From Firmicutes bacterium UBA5774 (lineage in GTDB: Bacteria; Bacillota; Clostridia; Peptostreptococcales; Anaerovoracaceae), in assembly GCA_002418625.1 (NCBI GenBank), contig DIEM01000047.1:1-46214 (forward strand): a stretch of DNA of 46,214 nt, in the 5' to 3' direction. Below the pieces are notes generated by a model. That model did no database searches, was not told the DNA's origin, and saw only the letters and a program-made list of their open reading frames with translations. Position 1 is the first letter of the stretch. Each line of letters opens with the position of its first letter. Both the position numbers and the translations under genes were made by a program. Below are positions 8,257 to 14,797 of the stretch, piece by piece.

Positions 8257-8348
8257 TCAATAAGTATTAAATTATGGAGTGCGAAGAATGGCTGAATATC
8301 AAAGGTTATAGGCATTTATTGAAACATATAAAACCCTTTCGTTAGCAT

Positions 8349-8392
8349 TGCAAAACCTCTATTCCCCAGTTCAAATCTGGGTGTCGCCTCCA
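8349..8392 (+). repeat. Right attachment-site copy (orphan tRNA-Cys 3' end)
   Basis: A 44-base perfect copy of 5244-5287. It has the anticodon loop, T arm, acceptor 3' strand and CCA but no 5' half, so it is not a functional tRNA. It marks the far end of the integrated segment. Confidence 0.88.
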
Positions 8393-8397
8393 GAATG

Positions 8398-8431
8398 AGC
8401 TCTGCAACTTAACGCGTTGTGGAGCTTTTTT
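8398..8431 (+). terminator. Rho-independent terminator, likely the original tRNA-Cys terminator
   Basis: AGCTCTGCAAC (8398-8408) pairs with GTTGTGGAGCT (8416-8426), 11 pairs with one G-T, followed by T6. It lies 5 bases after the orphan tRNA end, the same spacing expected for the pre-insertion tRNA-Cys gene. Confidence 0.85.
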
Positions 8432-8516
8432 ATTAAAATTGATATAATTTGTCGGGTTTCTTAAAATAAAGTTGAATGTTATTAATGAAACGATTTGTGA
8501 AAAAGGAGGTGGTACT

Positions 8517-9089
8517 TTGACGGGGAATTCTGACGAAAGGCTTGCAGCGCTATTGAATTCGGACCCGCAACAGGGATATGTCGAATTGACAGAGAAATAC
8601 CTGGGTTTTGTATATAAAATTGCGCACAGCAAACTTTTTGGCATATGCAGTAAAGAAGATATCGAGGAATTCGTGTGTGACATTTTTTATGAGTTTTACT
8701 GCAAACGAGACAGGATCGACCTTGAAAGAGGCTCGATAAAAGCCTTTCTGGTTGTATTCACAAAACGGAGAGCAATAAACCTGTTCAATAAAAAGGCGAA
8801 GGGGCAGGATGGAATTTCTTTATACGATGATAATTTGGAAAACATACTGATCGACAATGAAAATGTGGAACGGCGGGTTTTAGAGGCTGAGGCAAAAACA
8901 AAAATAATTGCTTCAGTCAAAGCTCTGGGATCTCCGGACTGCGAAATCCTCATCAGAAAACATTATCTGGGGCAGACCCTCAGAGAAATCAGCATCGACC
9001 TGGATATGAAAGTCAAAACAGTAGAAAAGCGGTATGAGAGAGCGTTGAAGAAATTGAGAGCCGTCATCGGAGGTGTTGAAAATGAGTAA
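8517..9089 (+). CDS. ECF-type RNA polymerase sigma factor
   Basis: A 190-residue sigma-70 family protein of extracytoplasmic-function size. Region 2 spans about residues 20-90 (YLGFVYKIAHSKL, then DIEEFVCDIFYEFY, the core-binding and -10 helices) and region 4 about 130-185 (CEILIRKHYLGQTLREIS, then KTVEKRYERALKKLR, the helix-turn-helix that reads the -35 box). TTG 8517 is chosen because AAAGGAGGTGG lies at 8503-8512; a further TTG at 8472 lies upstream of that site. The next gene overlaps by 8 bases and is its likely anti-sigma factor. A TATAAT at 8443-8448 could be its promoter, but no -35 is clear. Confidence 0.9.
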   Translation: MTGNSDERLAALLNSDPQQGYVELTEKYLGFVYKIAHSKLFGICSKEDIEEFVCDIFYEFYCKRDRIDLERGSIKAFLVVFTKRRAINLFNKKAKGQDGISLYDDNLENILIDNENVERRVLEAEAKTKIIASVKALGSPDCEILIRKHYLGQTLREISIDLDMKVKTVEKRYERALKKLRAVIGGVENE

Positions 9090-10095
9090 AAACAAATACG
9101 ATTTACCTGAAACAAGCGCAGAATTTTTTGATGGTCTGGAAGATTTGAATATAGAGGAAACCGAGGCACTTCTATCGGGAATAAATAAGGTGACACTTTT
9201 ACCCGATGAGGAAATGTCTATAAAGGAAAAAGTACTGCAGAAAGTGGGAACGAAAGAATCCGGAAACATCCGGGAAGCAGAAAGCAAATCTGGGACCAGT
9301 ATAGGGATTGCATATTTCAAGCATAGAAAATTCATGACAAGGGCGGCGGCTTTTTTTGCCGCGGTTATGGTTTGTTCCGCTGTTGCGATAGCGGCCACGA
9401 ATATGGATGCATTGCAGCGCTTTTGGGGGAATGATACGGAAATTTACGGCAATAGAGCCTTTGAGACTGTCCAGAGTGTTCAAAACGAGAACGTCAAGGT
9501 CAATATTGAAGGAATCGTCTCCGATAATTATCAGTGCGTTTTCATATTAAGCATGGAGGCGCTTACAGATGAAGGGCGAAAGCTCATAAAGAACGCCAGC
9601 GATCCGCATAATATCGCCTTTGCGATAAAAATAACCCCTGCATTTATAACTGGCGCAACAGATCAAGGCAGCAGCGGAATTTTCCAGTATACTGATGATA
9701 ATAAGAACAAAGACTATAAAGCCTACCGGTGCGATTTTGAACTTGAAAATGTAGACCTTACGCAGCCTGCAACCGTCGAATTTGCGGGACTGACCATGAG
9801 CTTTGATATTCCGAGTTATATGCAGGTGATCACGCTGTACCCTGATTCGGATGCAGGGTTTGAAAGCGTTGATCTTTCGCCGGTCGGATATTATTACAAA
9901 GCCGTGGAATTTGCGGAGGAGATAAGATTGATCAACAGCGATGGCACGCTCGATGAAGAACTTGGGTATCATGGCTCAATGTATCAGGAAAACAACGAGG
10001 AGGCAATGGTAATTGGATCTTTCACACGGCTTATCGATTTGAACGACTATTTGGGGATACAAATCGACGGGATAAAATACACTCGGCAGCATTGA
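9082..10095 (+). CDS. Membrane-anchored anti-sigma factor, DUF4179-like
   Basis: A 337-residue protein with an acidic cytoplasmic N-terminus (about 1-85), one membrane helix (about residues 91-110, rich in Ala, Val and Phe) and a long extracytoplasmic part. The layout and the position just behind an ECF sigma gene fit a transmembrane anti-sigma factor that holds the sigma inactive until a signal arrives outside. The outer domain resembles DUF4179 proteins of Bacillota, a low-confidence family call. ATG 9082 is preferred over TTG 9073 because GGAGGTG lies about 7 bases before it. The overlap with the sigma gene suggests translational coupling. The signal and regulon are not visible. Confidence 0.75.
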   Translation: MSKNKYDLPETSAEFFDGLEDLNIEETEALLSGINKVTLLPDEEMSIKEKVLQKVGTKESGNIREAESKSGTSIGIAYFKHRKFMTRAAAFFAAVMVCSAVAIAATNMDALQRFWGNDTEIYGNRAFETVQSVQNENVKVNIEGIVSDNYQCVFILSMEALTDEGRKLIKNASDPHNIAFAIKITPAFITGATDQGSSGIFQYTDDNKNKDYKAYRCDFELENVDLTQPATVEFAGLTMSFDIPSYMQVITLYPDSDAGFESVDLSPVGYYYKAVEFAEEIRLINSDGTLDEELGYHGSMYQENNEEAMVIGSFTRLIDLNDYLGIQIDGIKYTRQH

Positions 10096-10196
10096 TTGCT
10101 GTCTCAAATATGGAACAGTACGAGATTATTATCCATTGAAACCATGTACCGGTAAATTGCATACATGCATGCCCAGCCGCCTCGATCCAAAAAAAC

Positions 10197-10225
10197 TTGC
10201 ATCTTTTCTAAATGTGTGGTATATT
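10197..10225 (+). promoter_or_regulatory. SigA-type promoter for the zinc-ribbon/cold-shock group
   Basis: TTGCAT at 10197-10202 and TATATT at 10220-10225 with a 17-base spacer. It implies a leader of about 120 bases before the ATG at 10350; long leaders are common for cold-shock genes. Confidence 0.65.
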
Positions 10226-10349
10226 AATTAAGTTGGATAAACACAACACTATAAGCCAAGATTAAATATGATTATTACATTCCCTTTTAGGTGGATAAGA
10301 AATCAATATTTTGTCAAATCACTTAGCACTTACAGAGGAGAAATGTAAA

Positions 10350-10517
10350 ATGACAGACAAAAACTTAACATGTAAAGATTGCGGAGCAACATTCGTATTC
10401 ACAGAAGGCGAGCAGGCTTTCTATCAGGAAAAAGGGTTCACAAACGAGCCTCAGAGATGCCCTGATTGCAGGAGAGCAAAAAAAGAGCAGAGAAATAACG
10501 AAAGAAACTATAGATAG
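10350..10517 (+). CDS. Small zinc-ribbon domain protein (zf-trcl type)
   Basis: A 55-residue protein made almost entirely of one zinc ribbon: CKDC near residues 8-11 and CPDC near 38-41, with FVFTEGEQAFYQEKGFTNEPQ between, the usual spacing and sequence of the probable zinc-binding (zf-trcl) family. The tail after residue 43 is basic and probably binds nucleic acid. ATG 10350 is set by GAGGAG at 10335-10340. It shares its neighbourhood with a two-knuckle mini-protein and a cold-shock protein, a grouping that suggests an RNA-related role. A terminator follows. Confidence 0.88.
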   Translation: MTDKNLTCKDCGATFVFTEGEQAFYQEKGFTNEPQRCPDCRRAKKEQRNNERNYR

Positions 10518-10531
10518 GATTTCTTGAAAGC

Positions 10532-10566
10532 AAAACCTACTGGATAAGATTTCAGTAGGTTTTTGA
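10532..10566 (+). terminator. Rho-independent terminator after the zinc-ribbon gene
   Basis: AAAACCTACTG (10532-10542) pairs perfectly over 11 bases with CAGTAGGTTTT (10553-10563), followed by more T. The A tract on the 5' side makes it potentially two-way. Confidence 0.9.
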
Positions 10567-10612
10567 TTATTTTTTTGCATATCAGCTTCAAGCGGTTTTA
10601 TATGCGTAAGGG

Positions 10613-10744
10613 ATGGAAAATTTTATGGTCAAGAAATGCAAGCAATGCGGTTGTCAGCTAAAGCCGGATGAAAGCAATAAACTTTGCGAAAATTGTCGCA
10701 AGCAGAAAAGAAGCCGGCAATCGGAAGTGAAGAATATTAAATAA
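10613..10744 (+). CDS. 43-residue two-knuckle (CxxC...CxxC) mini-protein
   Basis: A short open frame of 43 residues with CKQCGC (from residue 9) and LCENC (residues 24-28), which makes two CxxC knuckles 12 residues apart, and a strongly basic Lys/Arg-rich C-terminus. This is the pattern of a minimal zinc-binding, nucleic-acid-binding protein. Start is either ATG 10613 or ATG 10625; AAGGG at 10607-10611 is too close to the first and a little far from the second. It lies between a zinc-ribbon gene and a cold-shock gene, all on the plus strand. No family name is recognised with certainty. Its reality rests on the clear cysteine pattern. Confidence 0.6.
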   Translation: MENFMVKKCKQCGCQLKPDESNKLCENCRKQKRSRQSEVKNIK

Positions 10745-10797
10745 TAGTAAGGCATATCAATAATAGATTTTGTAAAAGTTGTATGAGGAGAAGAACG

Positions 10798-11016
10798 ATG
10801 AACGAAAAACAAAAGGGAACGATTAAATTTAAAGCAACGAGAGGGTATGGATTTATTTTGCCCGAAGGTTCGAAAGAAGGCGAAAAAGGTATATTCTTTC
10901 ATAGGACGACTGTGATCGATGATAAGTTCGATGAATTGACAGAGGGTCAGGCAGTGGAATTTGTCATAGAAGAAACTGAAAAGGGACCGCAGGCGGTTTC
11001 GGTCGCAGCAGCTTAA
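10798..11016 (+). CDS. CspA-like cold-shock protein
   Basis: A 72-residue single cold-shock domain (five-strand OB fold) that binds single-stranded RNA or DNA. RNP1-like RGYGFI is near residues 14-19 and RNP2-like IFFHRT near 33-38. The second motif reads FFHRT where many have FVHFS, and the protein is rich in acidic residues, so it is a divergent member. ATG 10798 is chosen because GAGGAGAAG (from 10785) sits 6-7 bases upstream; the in-frame ATG at 10783 overlaps that site. A terminator follows at 11024. Confidence 0.92.
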   Translation: MNEKQKGTIKFKATRGYGFILPEGSKEGEKGIFFHRTTVIDDKFDELTEGQAVEFVIEETEKGPQAVSVAAA

Positions 11017-11023
11017 ACGAATT

Positions 11024-11055
11024 GCCTTTAACGTAATGCGCGTTGAAGGCTTTTT
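11024..11055 (+). terminator. Rho-independent terminator after the cold-shock gene
   Basis: GCCTTTAACG (11024-11033) pairs with CGTTGAAGGC (11041-11050), 10 pairs with one G-T, then T5. Confidence 0.88.
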
Positions 11056-11070
11056 AGCGCAAATAATTAT

Positions 11071-11098
11071 TTATCTTTCAGATCATCAGGTATATAAT
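11071..11098 (+). promoter_or_regulatory. Promoter for riboswitch/SRPBCC unit
   Basis: TATAAT at 11093-11098 inside AGGTATATAATGA, with a weak -35 (TTATCT, 11071-11076) 16 bases before it. The same AGGTATATAAT core precedes the second riboswitch at 11853, so the promoters are probably duplicated along with the leader. Confidence 0.6.
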
Positions 11099-11136
11099 GA
11101 AGTCGAATCAAGACGATTCACAATTTCACTTACCTG

Positions 11137-11199
11137 GGATCGAGACGGCAGAGGCGTATTTGGACGCTTGTCTTTGTCAGAGTCAATAGCGTAACCGAC
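11137..11199 (+). promoter_or_regulatory. Cyclic-di-GMP class II riboswitch, copy 1
   Basis: The fold and conserved bases match the class II c-di-GMP aptamer. Stem CAGAGGC (11149-11155) pairs with GTCTTTG (11170-11176). The loop holds TTTGGACGCTTG, whose ACGCT (11164-11168) forms a pseudoknot with AGCGT (11188-11192), followed by the conserved AACCG. A short outer stem joins GAT (11139-11141 region) to GTC before the AAT. The second copy at 11901 has the same layout with compensating base changes. The 3' AACCGAC of the aptamer is also the 5' arm of the terminator at 11193, so ligand binding should block termination and turn the SRPBCC gene on. The aptamer match is strong; the ON direction is inferred. 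Confidence 0.85.
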
Positions 11200-11222
11200 T
11201 GTAATGGTCGGTTTTGTTATTT
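11193..11222 (+). terminator. Riboswitch-controlled terminator, copy 1
   Basis: AACCGAC (11193-11199) pairs with GTCGGTT (11207-11213), followed by a T-rich run. Its 5' arm is the 3' end of the c-di-GMP-II aptamer, and the ribosome site of the next gene follows at once. Confidence 0.85.
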
Positions 11223-11242
11223 TGTGAAAGGAGATGTTTGTG

Positions 11243-11689
11243 ATGTCGAATGTAAAAAAATCCATCTTTATAGCCGTACCGGTGGATAAATTCGGTGCAT
11301 ATGCAAAAAACCCGAAGGATTGGCCGCAATGGTATGTGCATCTATCGGGGCCGGACGAGCTCGAAGGCGATGGTGGAGCGGGTACACAGGCGGAGTTCAA
11401 ATACTCGATGCTTGGCATTCACTTGCCCGTCACGATCAAAGTAGTAGAATGCAATACAAGTCCGGAAAAACACTACTGGAGAGGAATCGTGGAAGGAGGA
11501 ATAGCTGCGACGCAGACAATGACGGCTATTGCCAAAGATGGCGGCTCCGAAGCGACGCTGGAGATCGAGTACACAATACCGGGTAATATTCTTGGAAAGA
11601 TAGCCGACGCGCTGATACTCGAAAAAATCCAGGAAAACGCAACAATGGCCACGCTGGAGAATCTGAAGGCCATATGCGAAGCCCTGTAA
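11243..11689 (+). CDS. SRPBCC-family (polyketide cyclase/START-like) protein
   Basis: A 148-residue soluble protein with the layout of an SRPBCC helix-grip fold: an N-terminal strand SIFIAVPVDKFGAYAKNPKDWPQW (split here for length; the NPKDWPQW motif is near residues 23-30), central beta strands and a long C-terminal helix (about 122-146). Such proteins bind a hydrophobic ligand in a deep pocket; no catalytic set is evident. The ATG at 11243 is chosen because AAAGGAG ends about 10 bases before it, while the ATG at 11234 is too close. It is the only gene behind c-di-GMP riboswitch copy 1, which makes it a candidate c-di-GMP-induced protein. Its ligand is unknown. Confidence 0.75.
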   Translation: MSNVKKSIFIAVPVDKFGAYAKNPKDWPQWYVHLSGPDELEGDGGAGTQAEFKYSMLGIHLPVTIKVVECNTSPEKHYWRGIVEGGIAATQTMTAIAKDGGSEATLEIEYTIPGNILGKIADALILEKIQENATMATLENLKAICEAL

Positions 11690-11701
11690 AAAATTTGATG
11701 C

Positions 11702-11732
11702 GATCCGGTCCAACTGTTGGGCCGGATCTTTC
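11702..11732 (+). terminator. Terminator after the SRPBCC gene
   Basis: GATCCGGTCC (11702-11711) pairs with GGGCCGGATC (11719-11728), 10 pairs with one T-G. The T run is short (TTT), so it may be partly leaky. Confidence 0.65.
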
Positions 11733-11830
11733 AAACCAACTGCAAAGACTGATTTTTAAAGCCGCATAAATCGATCCTTCGATTATGGCGGCCACATCAT
11801 AATTAGATTATGAAAACGATTAAATATCGA

Positions 11831-11858
11831 TTGCCTTTTCATTTCCAAGGTATATAAT
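11831..11858 (+). promoter_or_regulatory. SigA-type promoter for riboswitch/GYWKNH unit
   Basis: TTGCCT at 11831-11836 and TATAAT at 11853-11858, 16-base spacer. It shares the AGGTATATAAT core with the promoter at 11071. Confidence 0.7.
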
Positions 11859-11900
11859 TAAATATACAGAAAAATCTGATATATTATCCAACTAATTTCC

Positions 11901-11966
11901 GACGGCTGAGACGACCGGGGTGTATTTTGGACGCTTGCCCCGATCCGAGCCAATAGCGTAACCGGC
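11901..11966 (+). promoter_or_regulatory. Cyclic-di-GMP class II riboswitch, copy 2
   Basis: Same architecture as the copy at 11137. The outer stem GGCT (11904-11907) pairs with AGCC (11948-11951). The hairpin CGGGG (11916-11920) pairs with CCCCG (11938-11942). The loop TTTTGGACGCTTG supplies ACGCT (11931-11935), which pairs with AGCGT (11955-11959), followed by AACCG. Compared with copy 1 the hairpin and outer stem differ in sequence but keep pairing, which is covariation within this window, while the pseudoknot and AACCG are unchanged. AACCGGC is shared with the terminator that follows, so an ON switch is expected for the GYWKNH gene. Confidence 0.85.
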
Positions 11967-11984
11967 CGTTGTGCCGGTTTTTGT
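11960..11984 (+). terminator. Riboswitch-controlled terminator, copy 2
   Basis: AACCGGC (11960-11966) pairs with GCCGGTT (11973-11979), followed by T residues. It overlaps the 3' end of the aptamer and precedes AAGGAGG of the next gene. Confidence 0.85.
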
Positions 11985-12014
11985 TATTTTTGATATGCGA
12001 AGGAGGTTGAAGAA

Positions 12015-12425
12015 ATGAAAAGAAGTATCGCTATACTGGTTGCATTGATGCTTGTATTGGCTTTGTGTGCGACACCGATCTACGCAAATACTCCGGGATA
12101 TTGGAAAAATCATACTGAAGCCTGGGACAGCGATGTGGCCTGTGATGATGAATTCATAGGCGGTCCGGAAGGATTCACATGGCTGAACGCTTTGGGCACG
12201 TCGCCAAAGGGCGACTACTGGTATATTCTGGCGCGCGCATATGCTGCGGCGTATCTTAACGGCATGGCTGAATGGGATACCGGAGCAGGAGAGGCTGTCC
12301 GGGAAGCCGGGCAGCTGCTTGAAGATTATGGCCCCGGTGAATTTGTAAAAGGCTCTGAGCAATTGGAGCTTGCAAAATTCTATGCTACCGCGCTTGACAA
12401 TTGGAACAATGATATTTGGGACTAG
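12015..12425 (+). CDS. Small secreted GYWKNH-motif protein
   Basis: A 136-residue protein with a clear signal peptide: basic MKRS, a hydrophobic core, and a cut expected after TPIYA (about residue 24). The mature part starts NTPGYWKNHTEAW; the TPGYWKNH motif is seen in many secreted or surface proteins of bacteria and archaea whose function is unknown. The mature protein is acidic and rich in aromatic residues, with no cysteine pair, no sortase signal and no membrane anchor. AGGAGG lies about 8 bases before the ATG. It is the sole gene behind c-di-GMP-II riboswitch copy 2, so a role as a matrix or adhesion protein made in the sessile state is plausible, by inference. Confidence 0.82.
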   Translation: MKRSIAILVALMLVLALCATPIYANTPGYWKNHTEAWDSDVACDDEFIGGPEGFTWLNALGTSPKGDYWYILARAYAAAYLNGMAEWDTGAGEAVREAGQLLEDYGPGEFVKGSEQLELAKFYATALDNWNNDIWD

Positions 12426-12474
12426 TTTGCCATGAGACTCGTTGTCTGACACAGGCAGCACACTCGGGTCGAAG

Positions 12475-12512
12475 CAGCCTCTGCTCAGAAATGGATGGAG
12501 GCTGTTTCATTT
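12475..12512 (+). terminator. Terminator after the GYWKNH gene
   Basis: CAGCCTC (12475-12481) pairs with GAGGCTG (12498-12504) around a 16-base loop, then TTTCATTTTA. It separates the riboswitch units from the glycan locus. Confidence 0.6.
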
Positions 12513-12599
12513 TATGGATAGGATCGCCATGGGATTCAGGCATTTGCTCCTGCTTTTCCGGGTAGTGCCAAGTAAACTTGCTAATGGGAGGGCAGCGAT

Positions 12600-13697
12600 A
12601 TGAAAAAAGTCACAGAAAAGGCATTGACGCGGATATTTATCCAAAGTGGCTACGCATCGCACTGCGCTTTTTTGCTGAGCGGCGAGATATCGGAGGATTT
12701 GTTCGAAAACAGGCAAAACTCTTTGAGAGAGAAAATCTGGGCCTATAGAAGAGGATTCCTTTCATCCGACATTGATGACTATGGACTGACGGAAACCAAT
12801 TACAGGCAGTTCCTGAGCAATCGCGATTATTACCGGCTTTATCCTCTCAATGGCTTATTTGACAAATGGATCGACGACAAGGTCACGACCAAATATATCC
12901 TGCAGCCGTTTAACTCGTATATGCCCAGGTATTATTGCCTCATAGCGGATAAGGACCTGATCATGCCGCTCATGGACAGCGACGGCAACAGCCCGGCGAC
13001 AGCAGAAGCCATTGTCGATTTGCTGATGAGTGAAAATAATTTGGCTTTGAAGCTGGTCTATAGTCAATCGGGGATCGGATTCCATAAGATTTCCTACACG
13101 GATGACGGGTTTTCGATAAACAATAATATAGTTGACAGAACAAAAATGCTGCAGTTCATTGAAGGCCTGGAAGGCTATATCGTCACGGAGTACATCAGGT
13201 CCCATCATGAAATAAGCAGAATATACAGCGTGTCTCCCAATACGGCCAGAGTCATGGTGGTCAACGAAGACGGGCGCCATCCCGTTATCGCCAACGCGTT
13301 CATGCGATTTGGAACGGCACGGTCGGGTGTCGTAGACAATGTAACGGGCGGAGGCATCGCTGCGATTGTTGACGTTGAAACGGGAAGATTTCACGACGCC
13401 TTGAAAATAGAGGATCATCATACTGTCAAATGCGTCTTGCATCCTGATACGCATTTGAAGATAGAGGGGATCCTGCCACACTGGGAGCTGATTAAGACGA
13501 AATTGATTGAAATCAGCAGATACCTGTCAGAACTCCGGTTCATGGGCTACGATATCGTCATAACAGAGGAAGGCTTTAAGATTCTCGAGATCAATTCCCT
13601 TCAGACCGTGGCGCGTTTTCAGAACAATTATCCTTTACGGGTCAATAACGCGGCATCTTCATTTTTCAACAAACTATTAAAAGAAAATAGGGGATGA
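12600..13697 (+). CDS. Sugar-transfer-associated ATP-grasp protein
   Basis: A 365-residue cytoplasmic protein that matches the ATP-grasp subgroup found in polysaccharide loci (ATPgrasp_ST). Seen are LALKLVYSQSGIGFHKI (the ATP-binding strand and glycine turn, about residues 149-165), the middle segment EGYIVTEYIRSHHEIS (about 190-205), and near the C-terminus FMGYDIVITEEGFKILEINS with the metal-binding ExN of LEINS. ATP-grasp enzymes join a carboxylate to an amine or thiol through an acyl-phosphate; the substrates here are unknown. GGGAGG lies 9 bases before the ATG. It is the first of three unrelated-looking ATP-grasp genes in this locus. A 178-base gap follows before rmlA. Confidence 0.8.
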   Translation: MKKVTEKALTRIFIQSGYASHCAFLLSGEISEDLFENRQNSLREKIWAYRRGFLSSDIDDYGLTETNYRQFLSNRDYYRLYPLNGLFDKWIDDKVTTKYILQPFNSYMPRYYCLIADKDLIMPLMDSDGNSPATAEAIVDLLMSENNLALKLVYSQSGIGFHKISYTDDGFSINNNIVDRTKMLQFIEGLEGYIVTEYIRSHHEISRIYSVSPNTARVMVVNEDGRHPVIANAFMRFGTARSGVVDNVTGGGIAAIVDVETGRFHDALKIEDHHTVKCVLHPDTHLKIEGILPHWELIKTKLIEISRYLSELRFMGYDIVITEEGFKILEINSLQTVARFQNNYPLRVNNAASSFFNKLLKENRG

Positions 13698-13707
13698 AAT
13701 ATTTTTA

Positions 13708-13770
13708 AATTGCATTCATTGATCCCAAAATGCAATTCGAATTGCTATTATCGCTTTAATCTTATAGAAT
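13708..13770 (+). promoter_or_regulatory. Inverted repeat and possible SigA promoter before rmlA
   Basis: AATTGCAT (13708-13715) is repeated inverted as ATGCAATT (13730-13737). Just after it, TTGCTA (13742-13747) and TAGAAT (13765-13770) form a possible promoter with a 17-base spacer. The inverted repeat could be an operator or a weak terminator of the gene before; it lacks a T run. Confidence 0.4.
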
Positions 13771-13875
13771 AATGGTAGTTAAAGATTGAGAAGGCATTGC
13801 CGAATCGTACTTGCATGCACGCAAATGTCAATCTGTTTTCGGAATCGTATCTGGTTGTTGATTGGAGGGATGATG

Positions 13876-14739
13876 ATGAAAGGGATTATTTTGGCTGGAG
13901 GCAAGGGTACAAGACTCTATCCGATGACGAAGGCTGTTTCAAAACAGCTGCTGCCAATCTACGACAAGCCAATGATCTATTATCCGCTGTCGGTGCTGAT
14001 GCTTGCAGGCATTCGGCAAATCATGATCATATCCACACTGGAGGATACGCCGGTCTACCAGAAATTGTTTGGGGACGGTTCCGCTCTGGGTCTTAAAATC
14101 TCCTACAGAGTCCAGGAAAAACCGAGAGGGATAGCCGATGCCTTCATAATCGGGGAGGAGTTCATCGGCGGTGACAAGGTCTGTCTGATCCTGGGCGACA
14201 ATATTTTTTATGGACAGAATCTGACGCGATTGATGAACAGAGCGAAGAAATTTGATAAAGGCGCGGTCATTTTCGGTTATGAAGTGATGGACCCGCGTTC
14301 CTTTGGCGTGGTCGAGGTCAATGAAGAATGCAAGGCTTTATCCATCGAAGAAAAGCCCAAGAATCCCAAGTCCAATCTCGCCGTTCCTGGTCTGTACATT
14401 TACGACAATCAGGTCATTCAGATCGCAAAAAATGTTAAGCCGTCCAAAAGAGGAGAAATCGAGATAACATCTGTCAACAAGGCGTACATGGACAAGGACG
14501 AGCTGAACGTGCTGGTCCTCGGCCGCGGCATGGCCTGGCTGGATACAGGGACGCCCGAAGGCATGCTGAAGGCGGCGGAATACATCGAAACGATCCAGTC
14601 CAGACAGGGCTTCTATATCGCTTGCCTGGAAGAGATCGCTTGGAGAAGGGGGTTCATCGATGCCGGACAGCTTCGGTCGATCGGAGAAAGCCTGAAGATG
14701 ACGGATTATGGAAAGTATATCCTTTCACTGCTCGATTGA
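13876..14739 (+). CDS. rmlA: Glucose-1-phosphate thymidylyltransferase
   Basis: A 287-residue nucleotidyltransferase that makes dTDP-glucose from glucose-1-phosphate and dTTP, the first step to dTDP-6-deoxy sugars. It opens MKGIILAGGKGTRLYPMT, the GGxGTRL nucleotide-binding motif, followed by KQLLPIYDKPMIYYPL. LILGDNIFYGQ (near residue 105) holds the metal-binding Asp, and SIEEKPKNPKSNLAVPGLY (near 160) is the sugar-binding part. Three in-frame ATGs occur in a row (13870, 13873, 13876); the last has the best spacing from GGAGGG (13864-13869). Its partner rmlB lies 3.7 kb downstream; rmlC and rmlD are absent from the window, so the product is more likely an amino sugar than rhamnose. Confidence 0.95.
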   Translation: MKGIILAGGKGTRLYPMTKAVSKQLLPIYDKPMIYYPLSVLMLAGIRQIMIISTLEDTPVYQKLFGDGSALGLKISYRVQEKPRGIADAFIIGEEFIGGDKVCLILGDNIFYGQNLTRLMNRAKKFDKGAVIFGYEVMDPRSFGVVEVNEECKALSIEEKPKNPKSNLAVPGLYIYDNQVIQIAKNVKPSKRGEIEITSVNKAYMDKDELNVLVLGRGMAWLDTGTPEGMLKAAEYIETIQSRQGFYIACLEEIAWRRGFIDAGQLRSIGESLKMTDYGKYILSLLD

Positions 14740-14797
14740 TTGCCGCTATCGTCAAGAGGCCCAGGTTTTCCATAGTCCATCCGGGAGGTGACGCAAT

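Noticed and set aside
8349..8392. A second tRNA-Cys gene
   Set aside because: Only the 3' half is present; there is no D arm or 5' acceptor strand, so it is an attachment-site copy.
11901..11925. GGCTGAGA near 11904 suggested a TPP riboswitch
   Set aside because: The other conserved TPP segments are absent, while the pseudoknot and AACCG fit the class II c-di-GMP aptamer.
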